Shown in pieces: positions 35,032-43,279 of a stretch of 64,000 bases of DNA; the first letter of the stretch is position 1, and every line of letters starts with the position of its first letter. The position numbers were made by a program, and so were the translations under genes. Source of the DNA: HLUCCA09 sp965277275 (GTDB taxonomy: Bacteria; Pseudomonadota; Alphaproteobacteria; Rhodobacterales; Rhodobacteraceae). The notes under the pieces were generated by a model. That model made no database searches, had not been told where the DNA came from, and was given only the letters and a program-made list of their open reading frames with translations. The stretch covers positions 1,178,001 to 1,242,000 of the forward strand of contig CBDICG010000002.1 in the NCBI GenBank assembly GCA_965277275.1, written 5' to 3'.

Positions 35032-36414
35032 CTACCGCCGCTGAAACTCGGGAGAAAGCAAGACAAGCGCCACCCCCTCCTCCCGCGTCTCCGCCGCGCG
35101 CGCGGCAAAGTGCACGGCGCCACTGGCCAGAGGGCCAAGTGCGATCCGGGAGAACTCCCGCGGATCGGGGATCGGCAATTCCAGCCTTTCGAGCAGGCGC
35201 GGCAGGCGCATCGCCCAGCCGATGCGGCCCGCGAGCCCCTGCGGCGAGATCCAGTGTGCCGCCTCTTCCGGCCAGCCATTCGGACCCGGCGGCTCTTCCC
35301 ACGTCTGCCCCATCTCCGTGAGAGGCGAGAGGACATGCCGGCTGATCGGGCGCTGCTCGGCACGCGCCAAGGTGCGACCGGGCGGCCCCAGCGCGCGCAG
35401 GCTGGTGGCGATGAAATCCCAAGGCGGCTTGGCCTTCACACGGTCCGGTGCCCGAGCCGCAGGATGCGCAAGCAGGGCTTCGTAGACGTCGAGCAAGTCA
35501 CCACCTGTTGCGGAGAACCGCTCCGCGAGGTGGGCCACCAGATCGGGATCCGGAGTGTCGGACACGAAATGGATAGCGAGCTTTCGGGCAATATGCCGTG
35601 CGGTGTCAGGGTGGCGGGCGAGGTCATCGAGCACCTGGTAGATATCTTCGATCTTGGGAATTCGGCGGCCATAGCGGCGCCCGAGCACTTTTTCGGGGCC
35701 CGGCTCGCCGCGCCGGGGCATGAAATCCAGCGCGCCGTCCTGGGTGACCGTCAGTCCCGCCAACAGTTCGGCGAGTTGGCGCACGTCTTCCTGCGTATAG
35801 GCGCCTCCAACCCCGAGGGTGTGCAGCTCCATCAGCTCCCGCGCGAGGTTCTCGTTCAATCCCCGGTTCGGCCGATTGCGCCCGACGTCGGAGTTTGGGC
35901 CAACGGCGCGCGCCTGGTCGAGATACACGACCATCATCGGATGCAGGATCGCCGCCTTGAGCAGCCCGGCAAAGCTGCCAGTGACGTTGGGCCGGATCGC
36001 TTCCTCGACGTAGCTTTCAACCGCCGTGCGCAGAATGGCGGATTTGCCGATGACCGTGAAGTGGTCCGCCCAGAAGCGCACCAGCCGCTCGCGCATCGGG
36101 TCTCGGGTTTCAACGGCGCGGGCTAGAAGGCTGCCGATGTCACCCGCGCGGCGGCGCCATTGCGCCCGAAACAACCGGCGGCGCTCCTCGCGCAGAGCAA
36201 GCTCCTCGGCGCCGGTCGCGTCGCGCCGGGCACGGTTCACCCGGCGCAGTTCTGCGCCGAATGGTGCAACCTCCGCGTAGGGCGCGATCGGGAATGCGGC
36301 GGCCATCTCATCTGGGCCGGCAAGCGGCGCCAACAATGCGCCCGGCCCCAGGGCCACACCCCTCCGGGGGCCCAGACCGAACCTTGCGTCCAGAATGGCG
36401 TCTTCGAGGCTCAC
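35032..36414 (-). CDS. DUF1800 domain-containing protein
   Basis: A 460-residue protein of the DUF1800 family: ERLVRFWADHFTVIGKS, NENLARELMELHTLGVGGAY and ARHIARKLAIHFVSDTPDPD are its conserved blocks. Unlike many relatives it has no obvious signal peptide, starting ATG at 36414. Such genes regularly precede DUF1501; the pair is thought to be surface- or periplasm-associated and may act on polysaccharide or redox substrates, but this is unproven. Ends 10 bases before DUF1501. Confidence 0.9.
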   Translation of the reverse strand: MSLEDAILDARFGLGPRRGVALGPGALLAPLAGPDEMAAAFPIAPYAEVAPFGAELRRVNRARRDATGAEELALREERRRLFRAQWRRRAGDIGSLLARAVETRDPMRERLVRFWADHFTVIGKSAILRTAVESYVEEAIRPNVTGSFAGLLKAAILHPMMVVYLDQARAVGPNSDVGRNRPNRGLNENLARELMELHTLGVGGAYTQEDVRQLAELLAGLTVTQDGALDFMPRRGEPGPEKVLGRRYGRRIPKIEDIYQVLDDLARHPDTARHIARKLAIHFVSDTPDPDLVAHLAERFSATGGDLLDVYEALLAHPAARAPDRVKAKPPWDFIATSLRALGPPGRTLARAEQRPISRHVLSPLTEMGQTWEEPPGPNGWPEEAAHWISPQGLAGRIGWAMRLPRLLERLELPIPDPREFSRIALGPLASGAVHFAARAAETREEGVALVLLSPEFQRR

Positions 36415-36523
36415 GCGCCGCTCTCCTGCTCCTGCCGCTCACGCAGCCATAACATAGGGAGAGAAGCCGCCCCAGATTAGGGCGAGATCCCATGCAATCG
36501 TGGCAAATGCGGGCGGCTTCGCG

Positions 36524-38515
36524 TCAGTCCGGCTCGACCACGCGGAGCGAGAGCTCGCGCAGCTGGGTGTTTGTCGGATCAGAAGGGGCGCCCATCATCA
36601 GATCTTCGGCACGCTGGTTCATCGGGAAAAGGATGACCTCGCGGATGTTGGCCTCGTCCGCCAGCAGCATCACGATCCGGTCGATGCCCGCCGCGCAGCC
36701 GCCGTGGGGCGGGGCGCCGTAGCGGAACGCGCCCACCATGCCGCCAAAGCGGTTGGTGACTTCCTCGTTGGGATAGCCCGCCAGCTCGAACGCTTTGAAC
36801 ATGATCTCGGGCTTGTGGTTCCGGATCGCGCCGGACACCAGCTCGTAGCCGTTGCACGCCAGATCGTACTGGTAGCCCATGACGTCGAGCGGATCGCCAT
36901 CGAGCGCCGCGAGCCCGCCCTGGGGCATCGAGAACGGGTTGTGGGAAAAGTCCACCACGCCATCGTCGTCTTTCTCGTAGAGCGGGAAGTCGACGATCCA
37001 GGCGAAGGCGAAGCGGTCTTCGTCCGTCAGGCCCAGCTCGGTGCCGATCACGGTGCGCGCGCGGCCTGCGACGGCCTCGAAGTCCTTCGGCTCGCCACCG
37101 AGGAAGAACGCCGCATCGCCCAAGCCGAGGTCGAGCTGCTGGCGGATCGCTTCGGTGCGCTCGGGGCCGATGTTCTTGGCGAGCGGGCCGGCGGCCTCGG
37201 GATCGTCGATCCTGGGGAAGTGAAGCCGCTGGAGCGTCAAGGCCGCTTGCAGATCGTGAGAGCCGCCCGTCTCGATGAGAGTTTTGATCTCGCTCAGTTT
37301 TTCGACCTCTGCCGTCTGACCGTGCTGCTCGTGCTCTGCGATGAGATCGGCATACGCTTTCTCGTCGACCTTTTCTTCATGGATCCAGTCAAGGATGACG
37401 TCTCCGGCGTAGTCTCCCGTCTCGCGGCTCCGCCAAAAGATGTAGCCCATGCCCGGCAGGCCCTGCTCCTGGGCGAACTTGTTCATCCGGTCGCAGAACT
37501 TGCGGCTGCCGCCCTTGGGCGCCGGGATCGCGCGGACCTCTGTGCCCGGCTTTTCCAGCAGCGAGGCGAAGATCTTGAAGCCGGAGCCCGCGAAGTGCTC
37601 GGACACGATCTGCATCTCGATCGGGTTCCGAAGGTCGGGCTTGTCGGTGCCGTATTTCAGCATCGCGTCGGCATAGGGGATCTGGGGCCAGTTGGCGCAG
37701 GGGTCGACCTTGCGGTCGCCGCCGAACTCGGTGAACACGCCCTCGATCACGGGCGAGACGGTGTCGAACACGTCTTGCTGCTCGACGAAGCTCATCTCGA
37801 GGTCGAGCTGGTAGAAATCGGTCGGCGAGCGGTCGGCGCGGGGATCTTCGTCGCGGAAACACGGCGCGATCTGGAAGTATTTGTCGAAGCCCGAGACCAT
37901 CAGCAGCTGCTTGAATTGCTGGGGCGCCTGCGGCAGCGCATAGAACTTGCCCGGATGCAGCCGCGAGGGAACGAGGAAATCACGGGCGCCCTCTGGCGAC
38001 GAGGCGGTGATGATCGGCGTCTGGAATTCACGAAAGTCGATGGCCCACATGCGCTTGCGGATGCTCGCCACCACATCCGACCGCAGCTTCATGTTCTCCT
38101 GCATCGCCTCGCGGCGCAGGTCGAGGTAGCGGTAGCGCAGGCGCGTTTCCTCGGGGTATTCCTGATCGCCGAAGACCATCAGCGGCAGCTCTTCGGAGGC
38201 GCCGAGCACCTCCATGTCGCGGATGAAGACTTCGACCTCGCCCGTGGGGATCTTGGGGTTGATCAACGCCTCGTCGCGCGCCTTCACCGAGCCGTCGATG
38301 CGGATGCACCATTCGGAGCGGACCTTCTCGACCTCGGCAAACACCGGGCTGTCAGGGTCTGCCAGCACCTGCGTGACGCCGTAATGGTCGCGCAGGTCGA
38401 TGAACAGGACGCCGCCATGGTCGCGCACACGGTGGACCCAGCCCGCGAGGCGGACTGTCTCGCCCACGTTCGCCTTGGTCAGATCGGCACAGGTCATGCT
38501 GCGGTAGGGGTGCAT
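36524..38515 (-). CDS. aspS: Aspartyl-tRNA synthetase with a large insertion
   Basis: Class II synthetase charging tRNA-Asp. The anticodon-binding OB fold (TVRLAGWVHRVRDHGGVLF), motif 2 (FRDEDPRADRSPTDFYQLD), the GAD domain and motif 3 (GGCAAGIDRIVMLLADEANI) are complete. It is 663 residues, against about 590 for the family: roughly 70 extra residues lie between IFWRSRETGDYAG (about 360) and GPLAKNIGPERTEA (about 440), inside the GAD domain. ATG at 38515 follows AAGGAG. The alphaproteobacterial enzyme is commonly non-discriminating if GatCAB is present, which cannot be judged here. Confidence 0.95.
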   Translation of the reverse strand: MHPYRSMTCADLTKANVGETVRLAGWVHRVRDHGGVLFIDLRDHYGVTQVLADPDSPVFAEVEKVRSEWCIRIDGSVKARDEALINPKIPTGEVEVFIRDMEVLGASEELPLMVFGDQEYPEETRLRYRYLDLRREAMQENMKLRSDVVASIRKRMWAIDFREFQTPIITASSPEGARDFLVPSRLHPGKFYALPQAPQQFKQLLMVSGFDKYFQIAPCFRDEDPRADRSPTDFYQLDLEMSFVEQQDVFDTVSPVIEGVFTEFGGDRKVDPCANWPQIPYADAMLKYGTDKPDLRNPIEMQIVSEHFAGSGFKIFASLLEKPGTEVRAIPAPKGGSRKFCDRMNKFAQEQGLPGMGYIFWRSRETGDYAGDVILDWIHEEKVDEKAYADLIAEHEQHGQTAEVEKLSEIKTLIETGGSHDLQAALTLQRLHFPRIDDPEAAGPLAKNIGPERTEAIRQQLDLGLGDAAFFLGGEPKDFEAVAGRARTVIGTELGLTDEDRFAFAWIVDFPLYEKDDDGVVDFSHNPFSMPQGGLAALDGDPLDVMGYQYDLACNGYELVSGAIRNHKPEIMFKAFELAGYPNEEVTNRFGGMVGAFRYGAPPHGGCAAGIDRIVMLLADEANIREVILFPMNQRAEDLMMGAPSDPTNTQLRELSLRVVEPD

Positions 38516-38585
38516 GCGTCGCTCCTTCGGGGAAAGCTGGCGGACGGAAAAGTCCGCGCTCCTACACCTCGGAGCGGGCGGGAAG

Positions 38586-39122
38586 TCAACCCGCCGGAGC
38601 GTTTTCGCCGTCCGGCACGTCGTAGCGAAGGTAAACGAGGTAGGGCTCGAATTCGGGTGGGTTCGCGTTTTCGGGATAGCGCGGCACGTATCTGAAGCCG
38701 TACTTCTCGTAGATGCGCAGCATGGGCCGGTTCCCCTTGGCGGTGTCGGCAAAGATGCTGCGGCAGCCCATGCGGCGCGCCTCGGCGATGCGCTTCTCGA
38801 AGATCTGCTTGCCGAGTCCGGTGCCGCGCATTTCGGGAAGCACGAACATCCGTTTGAATTCCGCCGCGTCGGGTCTGATCCGGCGAATGACCCCACAGCC
38901 AACGAGCCTGCCATCCGGATCGGTCGCAAGAAGGGTGCGGCCCTCCGGGGGCAGCATCTCGTCAAGATGCGCGAGCGTGTCCGCCACCATGTCCTCGACG
39001 TCGAGGACGGGCCCCCCTGCGGCTTCGAAGACCTTCAGGATCGGGCCGTAATAGGCGCGCATGAGCGCGGAGAATGCGTCGCGGTCCGGGATTTCCGGCA
39101 CGAATTCGAGGGAGACGGACAT
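38586..39122 (-). CDS. GNAT family N-acetyltransferase
   Basis: A 178-residue GNAT. The acetyl-CoA-binding motif A is KRMFVLPEMRGTGLGKQIFE, and the tail has MLRIYEKYGFRYVPRYPENA. The N-terminus resembles acetyltransferases of the ElaA/YjaB-like group. The likely start is ATG at 39122. It lies downstream of and on the opposite strand from the sulfide operon promoter; substrate unknown. Confidence 0.85.
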   Translation of the reverse strand: MSVSLEFVPEIPDRDAFSALMRAYYGPILKVFEAAGGPVLDVEDMVADTLAHLDEMLPPEGRTLLATDPDGRLVGCGVIRRIRPDAAEFKRMFVLPEMRGTGLGKQIFEKRIAEARRMGCRSIFADTAKGNRPMLRIYEKYGFRYVPRYPENANPPEFEPYLVYLRYDVPDGENAPAG

Positions 39123-39189
39123 CAGCGCATCATGCGGGTGGTATTCCCGGATGCAAGAGTGCCTGGCACGTATGTCGCAGTCGGTCCCA

Positions 39190-39218
39190 TTGACACATTC
39201 GTATTTATGAATTAGTTG
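39190..39218 (+). promoter_or_regulatory. Putative sulfide-regulated promoter with SqrR/BigR-like operator
   Basis: TTGACA at 39190-39195 lies 17 bases before TAGTTG (39213-39218), a plausible -35/-10 pair. The spacer contains ATTC (39197-39200), eight bases, then GAAT (39209-39212), which fits the ATTC-N8-GAAT operator I recall for SqrR/BigR persulfide-sensing ArsR-type repressors. A repressor bound there would block RNA polymerase directly. No sqrR or bigR gene is visible in the window. Confidence 0.6.
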
Positions 39219-39310
39219 ATCGTCATCAGCGCAGTCGACCGCCGGTTGGGGTACACTCGCTCCGGATAGACGACCGGCACGCACCCGAGTCGCAGTGGGA
39301 GAGAAAGACA

Positions 39311-39526
39311 ATGCAGACAAATGTAGGAACAGTGGATCGGGCCGCGCGCGGCCTTCTTGGCCTCGTGCTGCTGGCGGCACCCTTCGTATCCGGGTTGCCG
39401 CTTTTCGAGAGCGCCCTCGCAACCGCGATTTCCGTGATCGTCGGGCTAGTGATGCTCGGCGTCGCGGCAACGCGCGTCTGCCCCGTCTACACCGTTCTCG
39501 GGGTCAAGACCTGCCGGAGCGCGTGA
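39311..39526 (+). CDS. DUF2892 (YgaP-type) small membrane protein
   Basis: A 71-residue protein beginning MQTNVGTVDRAARGLLGLVL, the hallmark of DUF2892, with two hydrophobic segments and a CPVYTVLGVKTC ending that resembles the membrane part of the rhodanese YgaP. It is first gene of the sulfur operon and ends in an ATGA overlap with the next gene. It may form a sulfur-handling membrane component. Confidence 0.88.
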   Translation: MQTNVGTVDRAARGLLGLVLLAAPFVSGLPLFESALATAISVIVGLVMLGVAATRVCPVYTVLGVKTCRSA

Positions 39527-39951
39527 TGGAAACTGCATTCACCCCGGTCGCTTCCTTCGGGGGCGGCATTCTGATCGGCCTCGCCGCTGTGCTGCTCATG
39601 CTCGTGGCGGGCCGGATCATGGGCGCGACCGGCATCCTTGCCGGCGCCATCTTCGGCCCCGATGGGCGGGATTGGCGGCTGGCGCTGATCGCCGGGATGG
39701 CCTCTGGCCCGCTGGTGGTGCTTGCGCTCACGGGCAGCTTTCCGGCCATCGACGTCCCCGTCTCGACCCTCGCGATGATCGTGGGCGGTGTGCTCGTCGG
39801 CGCTGGCGTTAGCTATGGCGGCGGCTGCACCTCCGGCCACGGGGTGTGCGGGATGGCGCGGCTGTCGCGCCGGTCCATCGTCGCCACGCTCACGTTCATG
39901 GTCGCCACCTTCGCCACGGTCTACGTCGTGCGCCACATTCTGGGAGGCTGA
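39526..39951 (+). CDS. YeeE/YedE family protein, first half-size subunit
   Basis: A 141-residue polytopic protein of the YeeE/YedE (DUF395) family, involved in uptake of thiosulfate or other sulfur compounds. Helices such as GGILIGLAAVLLMLVAGRIM are followed by GVSYGGGCTSGHGVCGMARL, where the conserved Cys likely handles sulfur. Together with the next gene it corresponds to the two halves of longer YeeE/TsuA-type carriers. It overlaps DUF2892 by three bases and precedes the partner by one base. Confidence 0.9.
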   Translation: METAFTPVASFGGGILIGLAAVLLMLVAGRIMGATGILAGAIFGPDGRDWRLALIAGMASGPLVVLALTGSFPAIDVPVSTLAMIVGGVLVGAGVSYGGGCTSGHGVCGMARLSRRSIVATLTFMVATFATVYVVRHILGG

Positions 39952-39952
39952 G

Positions 39953-40402
39953 ATGAAGCTTGTTGCCCTCTATCTCATCGGCCTTGTCTTCGGCGTCGGC
40001 ATCTCGATCTCGGGCATGGCGAGCCCCGCCAAGGTGCTCAACTTCTTCGACCTTGCCGGCGTCGGCGCCGGCACGTGGGATCCGTCGCTCGCCTTCGTCA
40101 TGGGCGGCGCTCTGATCACCACGTTCCTTGGCTACCGCTACGTTCTCAAGCGCCCTGCCCCTTTGATGGACGTCGCCTTCCACATGCCCACCAAGGCCGA
40201 CCTCGACGCGCGCCTCATCGGGGGCTCCGCATTGTTCGGGATCGGCTGGGGCATCTCGGGCTTCTGCCCGGGCGGTGCCTTGCCCGCGCTCGGCACCGGC
40301 AACCCCAGCGTCCTGATCTTCGTGGCCGCCCTCGTCGCGGGAATGGCCGCCGCGCGCTTCGCGCAAAACCTCGCGCCGCCCGGGGCCCCTGCCCGCACCT
40401 GA
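39953..40402 (+). CDS. YeeE/YedE family protein, second half-size subunit (DUF6691-like)
   Basis: A 149-residue membrane protein with ALYLIGLVFGVGISISGMAS at the start and GIGWGISGFCPGGALPALGTG near the end, the Cys-containing sulfur-handling motif of this family. Both half-proteins carry a conserved Cys-Gly signature. The two probably assemble into one carrier, like PmpA/PmpB in other bacteria. It is followed after 39 bases by the persulfide dioxygenase-like gene. Confidence 0.9.
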   Translation: MKLVALYLIGLVFGVGISISGMASPAKVLNFFDLAGVGAGTWDPSLAFVMGGALITTFLGYRYVLKRPAPLMDVAFHMPTKADLDARLIGGSALFGIGWGISGFCPGGALPALGTGNPSVLIFVAALVAGMAAARFAQNLAPPGAPART

Positions 40403-40441
40403 ATCCCGGGCCACATTTCACGGGAACCTGAGGAGGACCCC

Positions 40442-41326
40442 ATGTTCGACTATCCTGTTGATACCAAGATCAAACCCGAGGTCACCGCTTTCTTCGATGA
40501 CTGCACCAACACGATCTCCTATGTCGTGCGCGACCCGGCGAGCAACGCCTGCGCCATCGTGGACAGCGTCCTCGACATCGACTACGCCGCCGGTCGTATC
40601 ACCTACGACAGCGCCGACGAACTGATCGCATTCATCGAGAAAAACGGCCTCAGGCTCGAGTGGATCATTGAGAGCCACGTGCACGCCGACCACCTCTCCG
40701 CAGCGCCCTACCTGCAAGACAAGCTCGGTGGGAAGATCGCAGTCGGCGAGCAGATCATGGTCGTGCAGGAGACCTTCGGCAAGATCTTCAACGAAGGGAC
40801 CGAGTTCCAGCGCGACGGCTCACAGTTCGATCGCCTCCTGAAGGACGGCGACACATACACGATCGGCGGGATGGAGGCTTTCGTCATGCACACGCCCGGC
40901 CACACGCCCGCCTGCATGGTGCACGTGATGGGCGATGCGGCGTTCGTCGGCGATACGCTCTTCATGCCGGACGGAGGCTCGGCCCGCGCCGATTTTCCCG
41001 GCGGCTCGGCGGAGGAGCTTTTCGTTAGCATCCAGAAGGTGCTCGCACTTCCGGACGAGACCCGCCTCTTCATGTGCCACGATTACGGCCCGAACGGCCG
41101 CGACATCCAGTGGGAGACGACCGTTGCCGAGGAAAAGACCCACAACATCCACGTGGGCGGCGGCAAAACGAAGGAAGAGTTCGTGAAGTTCCGCACCGAG
41201 CGCGATGCGCAACTCGCGGTGCCCAAGCTCATCCTGCCGTCGCTTCAGGTCAACATGCGCGCCGGCGAAGTTCCCCGCGATGCGGACGGCAACATGCAGC
41301 TCAAGGTGCCGGTCAACAAGCTCTGA
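40442..41326 (+). CDS. Persulfide dioxygenase-like MBL-fold hydrolase (Blh/ETHE1-type)
   Basis: A 294-residue metallo-beta-lactamase-fold protein. Metal motif ESHVHADHLSAAPYL, then MHTPGHTPACMVHV, GDAAFVGDTLFMPDGG and a terminal MCHDYGPNG. These match the ETHE1-like persulfide dioxygenase group and the Blh protein of sulfide operons, which oxidises glutathione persulfide to sulfite. ATG at 40442 follows GAGGAGG. Its neighbours, YeeE/YedE and SQR, make the sulfur assignment firmer than the fold alone would. Confidence 0.88.
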   Translation: MFDYPVDTKIKPEVTAFFDDCTNTISYVVRDPASNACAIVDSVLDIDYAAGRITYDSADELIAFIEKNGLRLEWIIESHVHADHLSAAPYLQDKLGGKIAVGEQIMVVQETFGKIFNEGTEFQRDGSQFDRLLKDGDTYTIGGMEAFVMHTPGHTPACMVHVMGDAAFVGDTLFMPDGGSARADFPGGSAEELFVSIQKVLALPDETRLFMCHDYGPNGRDIQWETTVAEEKTHNIHVGGGKTKEEFVKFRTERDAQLAVPKLILPSLQVNMRAGEVPRDADGNMQLKVPVNKL

Positions 41327-41457
41327 CGCGGGCCCGGCCCAACCCGGCCTGACCGAGATCAACGACAATCGCGCACGCACGGGCACAAGGCTGGGCCAAC
41401 ACCGCGCTGCCCCGACAAGTCACCGGGCTCCAGACGCCCCACTCGAAGGAAACCGCC

Positions 41458-43143
41458 ATGGACGCCCGCAAGATCACCGACGAGGTCTACGTCGCCCCTC
41501 AGATCACGCCCAAGGATGTCGCCCAGATCGCCAAGGCCGGTTTCCGGGCGGTCATCTGCAACCGGCCCGACGGCGAAGCCGCCGACCAGCCGACGTTCGA
41601 CGAGATCCAGACAGAGGCGGAAAAGCACGGCCTGCAGGTTGCGTATCTCCCCATCGTTTCCGGCCAGGTCCGCGACGAGGACGCCACCGCCTTCGGCGCC
41701 ACGCTCACAGCGCTCCCGGGCCCGGTGCTGGCTTATTGCCGAACCGGCACACGCTCCACGACGCTCTGGTCGCTCAGCCAGGCAGATCGGATGCCCGTCG
41801 CCGACATCCTCGCGGCGACAAAGGCCGCCGGATACGACATGAACGGCGTCGCGCGGCGCATCGCCAACGGCGGCCGCACGCCGACCGACGAGGCCGACGC
41901 CAGCTTCGATGTGGTCATCGTTGGCGGGGGCGCGGCGGGCATCGCCACCGCCGCCTCGCTGAAAGCCCGAAAGCCCGGCCTCGACATCGCCATCATCGAC
42001 CCTGCCGATGTGCACTACTATCAGCCTGGCTGGACAATGGTCGGCGCAGGCATCTTCGACCCCGCCACCACCGCCCGCCCCATGGGCGCTCTGATCCCGA
42101 AAGGCGTGCACTGGCTCAAATCCGCCGTCGCCGCCTTCGAGCCAGAAAAAAGCGCCGTGATCCTCGATGGCTGCCGCGTGGTGAAGTACGATCGCCTCGT
42201 CGTGTGCCCCGGCCTGAAGCTCGCGTGGAACAAGGTCGAGGGCCTTGTCCAGACGCTCGGGAAGAACGGCGTGACGTCGAACTACCGCTACGATCTCGCC
42301 CCCTACACCTGGAAACTGGTGCAGGGCCTGAAATCGGGCCGCGCGCTCTTCACCCAACCTCCCATGCCGATCAAATGCGCCGGCGCGCCCCAGAAAGCGC
42401 TCTACCTCTCCGGCGATCACTGGGTCAAAACGGGTCGCCTCCCGAGCATCCAGATCGACTTCATGAATGCCGGCGGCGTCCTCTTCGGTGTGAAGGACTA
42501 CGTGCCCGCCCTGATGGAATACGTCGCCAGGTACCAGGCCAACCTGAACTTCTTCCACAACCTCACCGCCATCGACGGCGCAGCCAAGAAAGCGTGGTTC
42601 GAGGTGAAAGAGCCCGACGCCGAGCCCCGCACCATCGAGGCGGAGTTCGACATGATCCACGTCTGCCCCCCGCAAACGGCGCCGGACTTCATCCGCGTGT
42701 CGCCCCTCGCCGATCAGGCCGGCTGGGTCGACGTCGACCAGACGACGCTGCGTCACAAGACCTACGACAACATCTGGGCCCTTGGAGACGTCATGAACGC
42801 CCCCAACGCCAAGACCGCCGCCGCCGCGCGCATGCAGGCCCCCATCGTCGCGGCCAACATCGCGTCCGACATAAACGGCGGCTCCCCGGTCGCGGCCTAC
42901 AACGGCTATGGCTCCTGCCCGCTCACCGTCGAACGCGGCAAGATCGTGCTGGCGGAGTTCGGCTACGGCGGCACGCTGCTGCCCTCGTTTCCCGAATGGC
43001 TGATCGACGGCAAGAAACCCACCCGCGCCGCCTGGATCCTCAAGGAACAGATCCTGCCCCCGGTCTACTGGAAAGCCATGCTCAAAGGCCGCGAGTGGAT
43101 GATCAAACCCGAAAAAGTCAAGGCCCCCGAGCCCGCCGAATAG
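41458..43143 (+). CDS. DUF442 sulfurtransferase-like domain fused to sulfide:quinone oxidoreductase
   Basis: A 561-residue fusion. Residues 1-130 are a DUF442/TIGR01244 domain (MDARKITDEVYVAPQITPK) with a phosphatase/rhodanese-like Cys loop, LAYCRTGTRSTTL. From about 145 there is a FAD-dependent SQR: DVVIVGGGAAGIATAASLKA, the redox cysteines in IKCAGAPQKALY and VCPPQTAPDF, and NIWALGDVMNAPNAK. It would oxidise sulfide on the cytoplasmic membrane face, pass electrons to quinone, and the fused domain may accept the sulfane sulfur. ATG at 41458 follows AAGGAAAC. Confidence 0.92.
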   Translation: MDARKITDEVYVAPQITPKDVAQIAKAGFRAVICNRPDGEAADQPTFDEIQTEAEKHGLQVAYLPIVSGQVRDEDATAFGATLTALPGPVLAYCRTGTRSTTLWSLSQADRMPVADILAATKAAGYDMNGVARRIANGGRTPTDEADASFDVVIVGGGAAGIATAASLKARKPGLDIAIIDPADVHYYQPGWTMVGAGIFDPATTARPMGALIPKGVHWLKSAVAAFEPEKSAVILDGCRVVKYDRLVVCPGLKLAWNKVEGLVQTLGKNGVTSNYRYDLAPYTWKLVQGLKSGRALFTQPPMPIKCAGAPQKALYLSGDHWVKTGRLPSIQIDFMNAGGVLFGVKDYVPALMEYVARYQANLNFFHNLTAIDGAAKKAWFEVKEPDAEPRTIEAEFDMIHVCPPQTAPDFIRVSPLADQAGWVDVDQTTLRHKTYDNIWALGDVMNAPNAKTAAAARMQAPIVAANIASDINGGSPVAAYNGYGSCPLTVERGKIVLAEFGYGGTLLPSFPEWLIDGKKPTRAAWILKEQILPPVYWKAMLKGREWMIKPEKVKAPEPAE

Positions 43144-43279
43144 CCCGTACCCCCATCGGCGCGCGCCGTTACCGGCTTCATTGTGCCTCCAGTATCCCGG
43201 GGGCGCCGCAGGCGCGGGGCAGAGCCCCTGTGCCCGATCCACAGGGCGCCCTCGCCCGAACAAGACCCGGACCAAACCC

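Noticed and set aside
36500..38695. A 731-codon + strand frame opposite aspS
   Set aside because: Shadow of aspS; amino-acid composition is biased and no family matches.
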